Shown here: positions 1-6,313 of the stretch, piece by piece | How positions within the stretch are numbered: position 1 is the stretch's first letter | How the letters are laid out: each line of letters begins with the position of its first letter | Assembly: GCA_905205195.1 (NCBI GenBank) | Contig: CAJLCS010000053.1 | Coordinates: forward strand, 1 to 11,770 | DNA: 11,770 bases | Reading direction: 5' to 3' | Source: an uncultured Eubacteriales bacterium | Lineage (GTDB): Bacteria > Bacillota > Clostridia > Oscillospirales > Oscillospiraceae | Position numbers and translations under genes: made by a program | Notes under the pieces: generated by a model | What the model saw: only the letters and a program-made list of their open reading frames with translations | Told to the model about the DNA's origin: nothing | Databases searched by the model: none

Positions 1-151
1 AGAGGAAGGTGACACCCAGAACCTGTACCGCGAGCTGACCTCCGTCATCCAGGCCATCATGACCGATCCGAACGGCTCTGATGTGCAGGCTCTGATGGAT
101 ACCTGCCAGCAGAACGTGCAGCAGCTGCTGGACGACTTTGGCAACACCTGA
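1..151 (+). CDS. Sugar-type ABC solute-binding lipoprotein, 3' end only
   Basis: Only the last 49 codons and the TGA stop lie in the window; the reading frame starts at base 2. The peptide begins EEGDTQNLYREL and ends NVQQLLDDFGNT. It is recognised because it matches the C-terminus of the complete solute-binding protein that follows: 37 of 48 aligned residues are identical by my hand alignment. The two genes are therefore tandem paralogues. By analogy it should be a membrane-anchored binding protein of an ABC importer for a sugar-like substrate, but its N-terminus, lipobox and ligand-binding part are not visible. A terminator follows 34 bases after the stop, so it is not obligately co-transcribed with its paralogue. 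Confidence 0.8.
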   Translation, partial: EEGDTQNLYRELTSVIQAIMTDPNGSDVQALMDTCQQNVQQLLDDFGNT

Positions 152-184
152 TTTCACCCGTTCCAGCTTTCTTAAATGCAAAGG

Positions 185-211
185 GGCTGCCGCGCAAACG
201 GCAGCCTTTTT
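185..211 (+). terminator. Intrinsic terminator of the first solute-binding protein gene
   Basis: A perfect 8-bp stem (GGCTGCCG at 185-192 with CGGCAGCC at 199-206) closes a 6-base loop (CGCAAA) and is followed at once by five T residues (207-211). It lies 34 bases downstream of the TGA at 149-151. This is a classic Rho-independent terminator for + strand transcription and separates the two paralogous genes. Confidence 0.9.
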
Positions 212-340
212 GCGCCATCATGTGCAGAGGTTTTACTTGCTGAGAAATTCCACCTGATTCCGGATGAGCGTCTCTGTCGGAAATTCGTCTAATCACTTTG
301 CACAAAACGACAGGGCAATAAATTGTATAAATTGCGGATA

Positions 341-369
341 TTTACAAACAGAATCCACTGTGCTATGAT
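341..369 (+). promoter_or_regulatory. Extended -10 promoter of the second solute-binding protein gene
   Basis: TTTACA (341-346), a 17-base spacer, then TATGAT (364-369) preceded by TGC (361-363) gives a good sigma-A promoter with an extended -10 element. Transcription would start near 376 and leave a leader of about 64 bases before the ATG at 440. The rest of the gap (212-340) is A+T-richer than the genes. It holds two copies of GAAATTC (244-250 and 280-286) and a short inverted pair CTGTCG/CGACAG (274-279, 308-313), which I cannot assign. Confidence 0.75.
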
Positions 370-439
370 GAAAAAGAACAAAGACTGGCTTCCAATCGGG
401 CCGGGATTTGTATCTATTGCAGAAAGCGGGATCGAAACA

Positions 440-1888
440 ATGAAGAAGCTGAAACTCTTAAGCGTTCTCCTGGCAATTGCCATGCTGGCGGGCCTGATTG
501 CAGGCTGCGGCGGCGACAAGGGCAACAACAAGAATTCCGACTCCGGCAATTACAAATACGGGACGGTTCACGGTGTGAGCTGGACCAACGGCGGACAGGC
601 CGACCGGGCCGACGAAACGGCCGTGAAGCGGGAAAACGATCGCAACGCCGAATACCTGGCGGATACCGGCAACACCCGGGTCTGCGAAGCCTTTACCTAT
701 GACTACCGTGCCGTGGGCGCCATGTTCGAGGGCGGCCAGATCCCTACGGTCATTAACATCGCAGCCACCGAGCCTACCAAACTGATCTCCAACGGCTGGG
801 GCCGGGACATCACCGAGCAGGTCAAGGCCGTCGGCATCGACCTGACGAAGTTCAATCAGGACATTCTCAACACCTATAAGGACAAGGACGGCAAGATCTA
901 CGGCCTGCCCAACTCCGCTTACGCCCTGTCCATTTTCTGTAACGGTCAGGTCTTTATCGACGCGGGCCTGGTCAACGACGACGGCACCCCCAAGCTGCCC
1001 ACCACCTGGCAGGAAGTGCTGGATTACTCCAAGATCATCAAGGACAAGACCGGCAAGGGCGGCCTGACCCTGACGGCCTGTGACAATAACGGCGGCTGGC
1101 AGTTCACCAACGTGGCGTGGAACTTCGGCGCCGACCTGGTGGTCCCCAATGACGACGGCACCTTCACCGCCCACGTCAACTCTCCCGAGGCCGTGGCGGC
1201 CATGAGCTACTACCGGGATCTGGCTCTGTCCGGCACCATCTTCGGCGACCCCGTCGTGGACAAATTCGACGTGACCCAGAACAACGTGAAGGCCGGCAAC
1301 GCGGCCATGGCGTTCTCCCACTCCGGATGCTTCGCCGGCGTGTCCCGGACCGATAAGGACGGCATGGATCCCAAGGCCGTGTACGAAATCTCCATTCCCG
1401 CCGGCCCCGACGGCACCAAGATTAACCTGACCGGCGGCGACGGCTACTGGTTCGCCCCCAACGCCACCGATGATCAGGTTATCGCCGTGCTGGAGTACTT
1501 CATGCACTACGGCACCTGGACCAACGAAGTGACCTCCGACATGGACACCTCCTGGCGGAACGATTTCAAGGACCAGCTGGACATGAACGGCCTCAACCTG
1601 CCCGACTTCCCCGTGTACGACTCCGCCGCCCGGGAGAAGAAGAACGAGATCATGAAGGAATACCAGACCAACATCGATTTCGACAAGCAGTTCGGCAAAT
1701 TCTATGAAGACGTGCAGCAGGCAGGCGCCCTTCAGGTCGAAGAAGAGGGCGACACCCAGAACCTCTACCGGGAGCTGGCCGCCGTCATTCAGCAGATCAT
1801 GGGCGACCCCGAAAACGCGGACGTCCAGGCGCTGATGGATACGGCCCAGGCCAACGTACAGCAGCTGCTGGATGACTTCGTGAAATAA
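440..1888 (+). CDS. Sugar-type ABC transporter solute-binding lipoprotein (SBP_bac_1-like)
   Basis: The 482-residue protein opens with a lipoprotein signal: positive MKKLK, a hydrophobic stretch, and the lipobox LIAGC with the lipidated cysteine at residue 23. An Asn/Gly/Asp-rich linker follows. The body carries landmarks of family-1 (MalE/UgpB-type) binding proteins, including KIYGLP at 152-157 and PTTWQEV at 187-193. It should sit on the outer face of the membrane and deliver a carbohydrate-like ligand to an ABC importer; the ligand cannot be read from sequence. In-frame ATGs at 365 and 368 lie inside the promoter -10, so the ATG at 440, which gives the signal peptide, is the likely start. 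Its ribosome site is weak (AGAAAGCGGGA). It is a tandem paralogue of the partial gene upstream. No permease or ATPase is adjacent, so it must share components encoded elsewhere. Confidence 0.93.
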   Translation: MKKLKLLSVLLAIAMLAGLIAGCGGDKGNNKNSDSGNYKYGTVHGVSWTNGGQADRADETAVKRENDRNAEYLADTGNTRVCEAFTYDYRAVGAMFEGGQIPTVINIAATEPTKLISNGWGRDITEQVKAVGIDLTKFNQDILNTYKDKDGKIYGLPNSAYALSIFCNGQVFIDAGLVNDDGTPKLPTTWQEVLDYSKIIKDKTGKGGLTLTACDNNGGWQFTNVAWNFGADLVVPNDDGTFTAHVNSPEAVAAMSYYRDLALSGTIFGDPVVDKFDVTQNNVKAGNAAMAFSHSGCFAGVSRTDKDGMDPKAVYEISIPAGPDGTKINLTGGDGYWFAPNATDDQVIAVLEYFMHYGTWTNEVTSDMDTSWRNDFKDQLDMNGLNLPDFPVYDSAAREKKNEIMKEYQTNIDFDKQFGKFYEDVQQAGALQVEEEGDTQNLYRELAAVIQQIMGDPENADVQALMDTAQANVQQLLDDFVK

Positions 1889-1901
1889 ATAAACAACACA
1901 A

Positions 1902-1933
1902 GGGCGCTGCCGGAATCCGGCAGCGCCCATTTT
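1902..1933. terminator. Bidirectional terminator between solute-binding protein and EamA genes
   Basis: A perfect 12-bp G+C-rich stem (GGGCGCTGCCGG at 1902-1913 with CCGGCAGCGCCC at 1917-1928) has the 3-base loop AAT. On the + strand it is followed by ATTTTCGCTTTT. On the - strand the sequence running on from it is also T-rich (TTGTGTTGTTTATTT). It lies between convergent genes with stops at 1886-1888 (+) and 1952-1950 (-), so it probably ends both transcripts. Confidence 0.85.
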
Positions 1934-1949
1934 CGCTTTTGTCTGTCTG

Positions 1950-2819
1950 TCACAGGGCCAGCAGCACCACGGCGGCGGCGCCCAGGGCCAGCCCGACGTA
2001 CTGGGCCGGTTTCAGCCGGTCCTTGAACAGCAGAATGCCCGTCAGGGAGATCAGCGTGGTGGAACCGGCGCTCTGCACCGGGAAAAAGACCGACACGTCG
2101 AACAGCTGCATGACGTACAGGTACAGCGGCAGGTAAATGCACAGCACCACGCCCACCGACAGCATGGACAGGATATATTTCGGCGCGGTGGGGACGGTCT
2201 GCGGCTCCTTCCGCCGGTGAGTCAGCCAGATGGCCAGCAGCATCAGCCCGCCGACCAGATAGGCAACGGCCATGTAGGCGTTGTTGCCGCTGTGGCCGGG
2301 GGCGTCGCCGTGGAGCTTAGTGATGACTCCGGTAAGCCCGTTGCACACCATGGCGCCGACGGACAACAGCAGCCATTTGCCGGAAAACCGGCTGCGGCGG
2401 GCCTCCCGCAGGTTCACGGACAGCAGCAGCGAGGCCGCCAGACAGATAAGTCCCAGAATGCCGGTGACGGCAAGATGCTCATGGTAGTGAAACAGCCCGA
2501 AAATTGTGGTGATGCCTACGGACAGGCTGGTAATCAGCACCGTCACGGACACCGGTCCGGCCTTCAGAGCCATGGTGTAGAGAATCTGGAATCCGGCGCC
2601 GAACAGGCCGAAGAAAACGGCGTATCCGACTGTCACCCAGGAGGGAAAACCGGGCAGCGTGGCGACCAGATACACGGCACCGATCAGGAAAAACACCAGC
2701 ATATTGTAAAAAATCATGTCCGTGGTGTTTTTCAGAAAGGTACGGGTCAGGGTACCCTGAATGGTGACCTTCAAACAGGCCAGCACCAGGGTAACCAACA
2801 TCAGCAGGTAAGGCAGCAT
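1950..2819 (-). CDS. EamA/DMT-family membrane transporter
   Basis: The 289-residue protein is almost entirely hydrophobic and consistent with the ten-helix, two-repeat EamA (drug/metabolite transporter) fold. It has an N-terminal helix MLPYLLMLVTLVLACLKV and a charged break near the middle (THRRKEPQ). Its C-terminal half ends in the usual pattern: a helix, then LLFKDRLKPAQYVGLALGAAAVV. Family members export or import small metabolites such as amino acids or nucleosides; the substrate is not predictable here. The ATG at 2819 has an AGAGGA site about 10 bases upstream. The DUF11 gene ends 34 bases before this start with no terminator between, so it is probably the last gene of the GH20-DUF11-transporter operon and ends at the shared terminator. 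Confidence 0.88.
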   Translation of the reverse strand: MLPYLLMLVTLVLACLKVTIQGTLTRTFLKNTTDMIFYNMLVFFLIGAVYLVATLPGFPSWVTVGYAVFFGLFGAGFQILYTMALKAGPVSVTVLITSLSVGITTIFGLFHYHEHLAVTGILGLICLAASLLLSVNLREARRSRFSGKWLLLSVGAMVCNGLTGVITKLHGDAPGHSGNNAYMAVAYLVGGLMLLAIWLTHRRKEPQTVPTAPKYILSMLSVGVVLCIYLPLYLYVMQLFDVSVFFPVQSAGSTTLISLTGILLFKDRLKPAQYVGLALGAAAVVLLAL

Positions 2820-2853
2820 TGCTCTTTTTCCTCTTTTCGTGTAAAATGGGGCG

Positions 2854-3705
2854 TTATACGGTGCCGGAGACGGTCAGTGTCGTCGTGCCGGGGGTGACGG
2901 CCCAGGTGCCGTCGGCGCGTTGGGCGTACGCGGCGGCGGGAACGGTGATTTGCCCCGGAACCGTGGCGAAGGCGCCGGTGGCAGGCTGATAGGTGTAGCC
3001 GGTTCCTTCGGCCAGGACGGTGCCGTTCAGGGTGACGGTGATGGCGCTGAGCCGGGGGTTGAACAGATCGGTCAGCGTGATGGCATCCTCCGCGTCGGCG
3101 GGGAGACTGCCGGTGTTTTCGATGACGAAGGTGTAGGTCAGGCGGCCGGTTTCCGTGATGACGGCGGGGCACAGTGCCTTGCTGATGCGAAGCAGAACCT
3201 GCGGCTCCATCTCCACCGTTGCGGTGGCCGTAACCGGGGCGGTCAGCGCGCCGCCAGTGACGGTGGCGGTGTTGGTGATCACGGCTTCCGTACCCAGGGG
3301 CGCGTAGTCGGTCACCGCCGCTTCATAGAGCAGCATGGCGCTGCCGCCTGCGGGAACGGTGATGCCGGAAATCCGCAGCGGCGGCCCGGCGGTGACATCG
3401 GGGGCCGGCTGGACGGCACCGTTGACATAATACCGAACCGTTCCGGCCAGATAGTTCAGCGGCGCCTGATTGGCGGTCCCTGTCGCGGTGACGCCCAGAT
3501 CATCGGTGACGGTGAGACCGGTCAGCGGCGCGGCGCCGTCGTTGGCGAGGGCGAGGGCATAGGTAACCCGGCCGCCGGGACGGTAGCTGCCGCTGACGGC
3601 CTGCTTGGTGAAGGTGAGAATGTCCAGCAGCTCGCCGGTGACGGTGTTGGAATCGGTGGCGCCGCCGGAATAGGTCAGCGTGGCGTAGTTGGTGAATCTT
3701 GCCAT
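2854..3705 (-). CDS. DUF11 repeat-domain protein without signal peptide
   Basis: This 283-residue protein is rich in Thr, Val, Ala and Gly and has the beta-sandwich look of DUF11 (conserved repeat) proteins. Repeat 1 (about residues 30-165) contains VTYALALANDG and LTVTDDLG. Repeat 2 (about 170-283) contains LTYTFVIENTG and AITLTDLF. The opening MARFTNYATLTYSGG resembles, from memory, a recurring Clostridia family. DUF11 repeats usually occur in surface proteins, yet I see no signal peptide, transmembrane segment or LPXTG motif, so its location is unclear. An in-frame TTG at 3714 overlaps the end of the AAGGAG site; the ATG at 3705 lies 9 bases after AAGGAG and is the better start. It sits 97 bases after the GH20 gene and 34 before the EamA gene. 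Its function is unknown. Confidence 0.8.
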   Translation of the reverse strand: MARFTNYATLTYSGGATDSNTVTGELLDILTFTKQAVSGSYRPGGRVTYALALANDGAAPLTGLTVTDDLGVTATGTANQAPLNYLAGTVRYYVNGAVQPAPDVTAGPPLRISGITVPAGGSAMLLYEAAVTDYAPLGTEAVITNTATVTGGALTAPVTATATVEMEPQVLLRISKALCPAVITETGRLTYTFVIENTGSLPADAEDAITLTDLFNPRLSAITVTLNGTVLAEGTGYTYQPATGAFATVPGQITVPAAAYAQRADGTWAVTPGTTTLTVSGTV

Positions 3706-3732
3706 TGCATACAACTCCTTGATGAGAGATTC

Positions 3733-3786
3733 GGGAGGCCTCCCATCCCAATGCAGTGTATGCGCGGCACGTCGAATTTGCGTGCC
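3733..3786. repeat. Palindrome and inverted repeat in the GH20-DUF11 spacer
   Basis: The 97-base spacer holds a perfect 12-base palindrome GGGAGGCCTCCC (3733-3744) and a second inverted repeat, GGCACG (3766-3771) with CGTGCC (3781-3786), around a 9-base loop. Neither is followed by a T run on the - strand, so neither is a convincing terminator. They could be a protein-binding site or structure at an mRNA processing point. I could not find a good promoter for the DUF11 gene here. Confidence 0.45.
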
Positions 3787-3801
3787 CTTTGGCGAAAAAG
3801 G

Positions 3802-5169
3802 TCACTGGCTTCCGGCGAATCCGGCCTGACGGCGCTGCCATCCACAGTCCTCATAGGACAGGGGCAGCCCGAACTGGACCGCCCGGTTCAGCGCCGCCAG
3901 CTCGGCCAGCGGGGCGGACCGGTGGAACCAGGGCGGCAGCGTGACGCCGAAGGCCTCCGCGAACTGGACCACGGACAGCAGCCGGGTGTCCAGCGTGTGC
4001 CAGGTGGTGACGAGGATGCCGGAAAGCCCAGGTGTGTCCAGATAGGCCCGGCAAAGCTCGTCCCCGTAGTGCCAGGGGCAGCCCAGCACCTCCAGCCCGT
4101 CCCGGGCCAGATCCAGGGCGGTGACCAGCGGTCCCTGCCGGACGCTGTATTGCCAGTCGGCGGCCACGGTGCCCGCCACCAGGGATTTCCGGAGCTGCCG
4201 GGCTTCGTCGGCGGTGGGAGCGGCGCAATAGTAGCTGTCGTCGGCGCCGCAGGCGCTGCCGCACAGCAGCGTATCCGCCCAGACGATGGGCTGGCGGCCC
4301 TCCGCCCGGACCTCCTCCGTCAGGCGGCGGAGATACTCCGGCACGGCGGCCCGGTAGGCCGGGTCCGTCTGGTACGGCTCGTCGCAGCCCAGATGGAAAT
4401 AGTCGCCGGGGCCGAACAGGCCGTAAAGCTCCTGGCGGACCTGCCGCAGCAGCGCCGGTACCGCCGGATTTTCGATGTTCCAGGCCCAGCCGTCGGGGGT
4501 GAACAGGTCCACCCGCTCCGGGAACCGGTCCGGCACGACGTGCTTGCCGCCGCAGACCCGGCAGGCGCTGGCGTGGCCCAGCATATTGAACATGGGCACC
4601 GGCTGGCAGCCCAGCGCCCGACATTCCTCCAGCAGCGGCCGGATCTCCGCCTTGTCGAAGGCCTGGGGCCAGGAAAGGGCGGGGTCCGCGTCATAGCGGA
4701 GCATGCCCCAGAATTCCACCACGACGTGGGTGTATTGCAGCACCGCCGCCAGCCGCAGCAGCCGATGCAGCGCGGTTACCGTGGTTTCCGGAAAGACGCA
4801 CAGGTGGAGCATCCGACGGGAAACCCGGTATCCGTCCTGCCAGGCCTCCGCGGGAATCCGGAGGCTGCCGTCCGGGGCCCGGACGATGCGGCAGCAAAGG
4901 GTCATCATGGCCCGCATCAGGTCCTCCCGGGTGGCGGCGGTCATCGAAATGCCGGTTTCCGTGACGCAGGCGGCAAACCGGCGGCCCTCCGGCAGGGAAA
5001 TCGGCGCGGCATCCGGGGTCAGAACGGAAAAATCCGCCCGGGGCAGGACGTTCAGCCGCCCCTGTCCGGCGGTAAATCCGGCCCAGAGGGCCTGCATTCC
5101 GGGACAGTCCAGAAAAGCCGGCGCGGAAACGGTGAGCACGGGGGAAAGCGGAAAAAAGGCGCTTGTCAT
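3802..5169 (-). CDS. Cytoplasmic GH20 beta-N-acetylhexosaminidase-like enzyme
   Basis: The 455-residue protein matches the GH20 layout: an N-terminal alpha/beta domain (about 1-110), then a TIM-barrel catalytic domain (about 115-410). The key signature is HLGCDE at 259-264, where Asp263-Glu264 correspond to the GH20 pair that orients the substrate N-acetyl group and donates the proton. MFNMLGHAS (193-201) matches the usual barrel motif, and Trp390 in TTWHT may line the acetyl pocket. It would release terminal beta-linked N-acetylglucosamine or N-acetylgalactosamine; the exact substrate is unknown. No signal peptide is visible, so it probably acts inside the cell on imported material. The ATG at 5169 follows a strong AAGGAGG site. 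It is divergent from the AraC-family regulator and probably heads an operon with the DUF11 and EamA genes. Cys262 replaces the more usual Gly or Ala. Confidence 0.85.
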   Translation of the reverse strand: MTSAFFPLSPVLTVSAPAFLDCPGMQALWAGFTAGQGRLNVLPRADFSVLTPDAAPISLPEGRRFAACVTETGISMTAATREDLMRAMMTLCCRIVRAPDGSLRIPAEAWQDGYRVSRRMLHLCVFPETTVTALHRLLRLAAVLQYTHVVVEFWGMLRYDADPALSWPQAFDKAEIRPLLEECRALGCQPVPMFNMLGHASACRVCGGKHVVPDRFPERVDLFTPDGWAWNIENPAVPALLRQVRQELYGLFGPGDYFHLGCDEPYQTDPAYRAAVPEYLRRLTEEVRAEGRQPIVWADTLLCGSACGADDSYYCAAPTADEARQLRKSLVAGTVAADWQYSVRQGPLVTALDLARDGLEVLGCPWHYGDELCRAYLDTPGLSGILVTTWHTLDTRLLSVVQFAEAFGVTLPPWFHRSAPLAELAALNRAVQFGLPLSYEDCGWQRRQAGFAGSQ

Positions 5170-5192
5170 GGGGATCCCTCCTTGTCGGTTCC

Positions 5193-5221
5193 AGTATAGT
5201 CGTTTTCCGGCGGTTTACCAG
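5193..5221 (-). promoter_or_regulatory. Probable activator-dependent promoter of the GH20 operon
   Basis: Read on the - strand, TATACT (5198-5193) is a good -10. The hexamer 17 bases upstream is CTGGTA (5221-5216), a poor -35. Transcription would start near 5186, about 17 bases before the ATG, just ahead of the ribosome site. A good -10 with a poor -35 next to a repeated motif suggests dependence on an activator. Confidence 0.55.
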
Positions 5222-5222
5222 A

Positions 5223-5254
5223 GAAGATTCAACGCCGAGTGGAAAATTCAACGC
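5223..5254. promoter_or_regulatory. Direct-repeat operator, probable AraC-family binding site
   Basis: Two copies of GAARATTCAACGC lie at 5223-5235 and 5242-5254, matching at 12 of 13 positions and spaced 19 bases start to start. AraC-family proteins commonly bind direct repeats about two helical turns apart. The left copy directly abuts the -35 position of the GH20 promoter, and the right copy ends one base before the TTGACA of the regulator promoter. The arrangement suggests activation of GH20 and autoregulation by the neighbouring regulator. Confidence 0.6.
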
Positions 5255-5255
5255 G

Positions 5256-5284
5256 TTGACAGCCACTTTTTTTCGTGCTATACT
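5256..5284 (+). promoter_or_regulatory. Strong extended -10 promoter of the AraC-family regulator
   Basis: Consensus TTGACA (5256-5261), a 17-base spacer and TATACT (5279-5284) preceded by TGC (5276-5278) make a near-ideal sigma-A promoter. The predicted start, near 5291, is the first base of the AGGAGG ribosome site, so the leader would be only about 14 bases. A frame that could be opened at 5275 starts inside the promoter and is therefore excluded. Confidence 0.85.
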
Positions 5285-5304
5285 GCCCGCAGGAGGGGAA
5301 CTGT

Positions 5305-6045
5305 ATGGGATTTCAGTGGGAGATTGTGCCGGGCAGCGTGTCGGTAGGGCGGCTGCAATGGAACCGGGCGGCGGTGAAGGTGCTGCCCCGGGGCTTTTCG
5401 GCCCTGACCTACCGGGTGCAGGGCGGCGGCACGCTGTTGGCGGGGCCGAAGCGTTATGGCCTGCCCACGGGGAGCGTGGTGTACCTTCCGGCGGGGACGG
5501 CCTACGAAACCCGGTGCGACGATACGGATCTGTACCGGATTCATTTCCGGGAGCGGTCCCCGGGGCCGATTCGGGTGTATGCGTCGGCGCCCGGCGCCCG
5601 GCGGCTGTTTGAGGCCATCCTGCAAAGCGGGCAGGGCCGCCGGGCCAGCGACGAATACCGGACGCTGGGGCTGACCTATCAGCTTCTGGCGCTGCTCAGC
5701 GAGCTGGACGGCGTCGGCGGCGACAGCCCGGCCTTCGAGCAGGCGCTGGCGCTGCTGGAATCCGGCTTCCGCCGGGCGGACCTGCGGATCGGGGAGGTCT
5801 GCCTGGAGGCGGGGCTGTGCGAGACCACCTTCCGGAAGCTGTTTCACCGCCGGTTCGGCAAAACCCCGGTGGAATATCTGACGGAGCTGCGGCTGGAGCA
5901 GGCGCGGACGCTGCTGCTGCGGCGGTCGGTGTCCGTGGAGCAGGCGGCCACGGAGTGCGGCTTTTCCGACGCCAAATATCTGGCCCGCACAGTGAAGAAA
6001 TACTACGGCTGCACGCCCACCCAGCTGCGAAGCGGCCACGATTGA
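5305..6045 (+). CDS. AraC-family transcriptional regulator
   Basis: The 246-residue protein has an N-terminal cupin-like sensing part (about residues 25-85, with GSVVYLPAGTAYE at 56-68). A C-terminal AraC DNA-binding domain follows, with one helix-turn-helix around 160-184 (IGEVCLEAGLCETTFRKLF) and a second around 209-233. The classic family end signature GFSDAKYLARTVKKYYG at 219-235 is followed by CTPTQLR. AraC-type proteins with this layout usually bind a small ligand such as a sugar and activate a nearby catabolic operon. AGGAGG at 5291-5296, 8 bases before the ATG, fixes the start. It is divergent from the GH20 gene, with a direct-repeat operator between, so control of the GH20-DUF11-EamA operon is the obvious inference. 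The ligand is unknown. Confidence 0.93.
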   Translation: MGFQWEIVPGSVSVGRLQWNRAAVKVLPRGFSALTYRVQGGGTLLAGPKRYGLPTGSVVYLPAGTAYETRCDDTDLYRIHFRERSPGPIRVYASAPGARRLFEAILQSGQGRRASDEYRTLGLTYQLLALLSELDGVGGDSPAFEQALALLESGFRRADLRIGEVCLEAGLCETTFRKLFHRRFGKTPVEYLTELRLEQARTLLLRRSVSVEQAATECGFSDAKYLARTVKKYYGCTPTQLRSGHD

Positions 6046-6173
6046 ATGGTTTTTTTCGACTGCGCTCCGCGCGGGTACTGAATCGTTTCCCATTACCTTC
6101 CTCGGCGCGTTTTCCTGTCTGATTGTACAGTGTTTTGGTGCGGTGGCTAGGTTTTGGCATTTACGTCGTTTTG

Positions 6174-6241
6174 GGGCGGCGGCGATAGCCGCCCTTGGCT
6201 CCCCCTTTGGGGGAGCTGGCGCCGCAGGTGACTGAGAGGGG
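6174..6241. repeat. Hairpin-rich dispersed-repeat-like element (MITE-like)
   Basis: Three hairpins follow each other: GGGCGGC (6174-6180) with GCCGCCC (6188-6194); GCTCCCCC (6198-6205) with GGGGGAGC (6209-6216) around TTT; and an imperfect GGCGCC/GGTGAC pair around GCA (6218-6232). It ends CTGAGAGGGG. The order, a CTCCCC-loop-GGGGAG hairpin then GGTGACTGAGAGGGG, resembles from memory a high-copy intergenic repeat of gut Clostridia. Only one copy is present here, so its repeat nature cannot be shown from this window. The preceding 6046-6173 shows no gene or clear signal. Confidence 0.5.
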
Positions 6242-6259
6242 CTTACGATGAAAGAAACA

Positions 6260-6297
6260 AAAACCGGCACAGCGGAAATTTCCGCTGTGCCGGTTTT
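6260..6297. terminator. Bidirectional terminator between AraC-family and MATE genes
   Basis: A perfect 16-bp stem (AAAACCGGCACAGCGG at 6260-6275 with its complement at 6282-6297) encloses AAATTT. The + strand arm ends in TTTT. The - strand arm ends in TTTT and runs on into GTTTCTTTC. It lies between convergent genes, 16 bases downstream of the MATE stop and about 215 bases after the regulator stop, so it should end both transcripts. Confidence 0.88.
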
Positions 6298-6313
6298 CAA
6301 TTGCGGGATACGT

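Noticed and set aside
274..313. CTGTCG...CGACAG inverted pair upstream of the second solute-binding protein
   Set aside because: A 6-bp stem with a 28-base loop and no other support is expected by chance; not called as an operator.
323..439. Upstream extension of the second solute-binding protein
   Set aside because: The extension includes the -35/-10 promoter (341-369) and would bury the lipoprotein signal peptide behind 39 residues.
458..1930. A 490-codon open frame on the - strand
   Set aside because: It is antisense to the well-supported solute-binding lipoprotein, His/Val/Gly-rich and without family resemblance, and it would begin beyond the terminator hairpin.
2920..5199. A 759-codon open frame on the + strand
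   Set aside because: It runs antisense through the DUF11 and GH20 genes, whose - strand proteins match known families with good ribosome sites. Its translation is Gly/Arg/Gln-rich low-complexity sequence typical of shadow frames in G+C-rich DNA.
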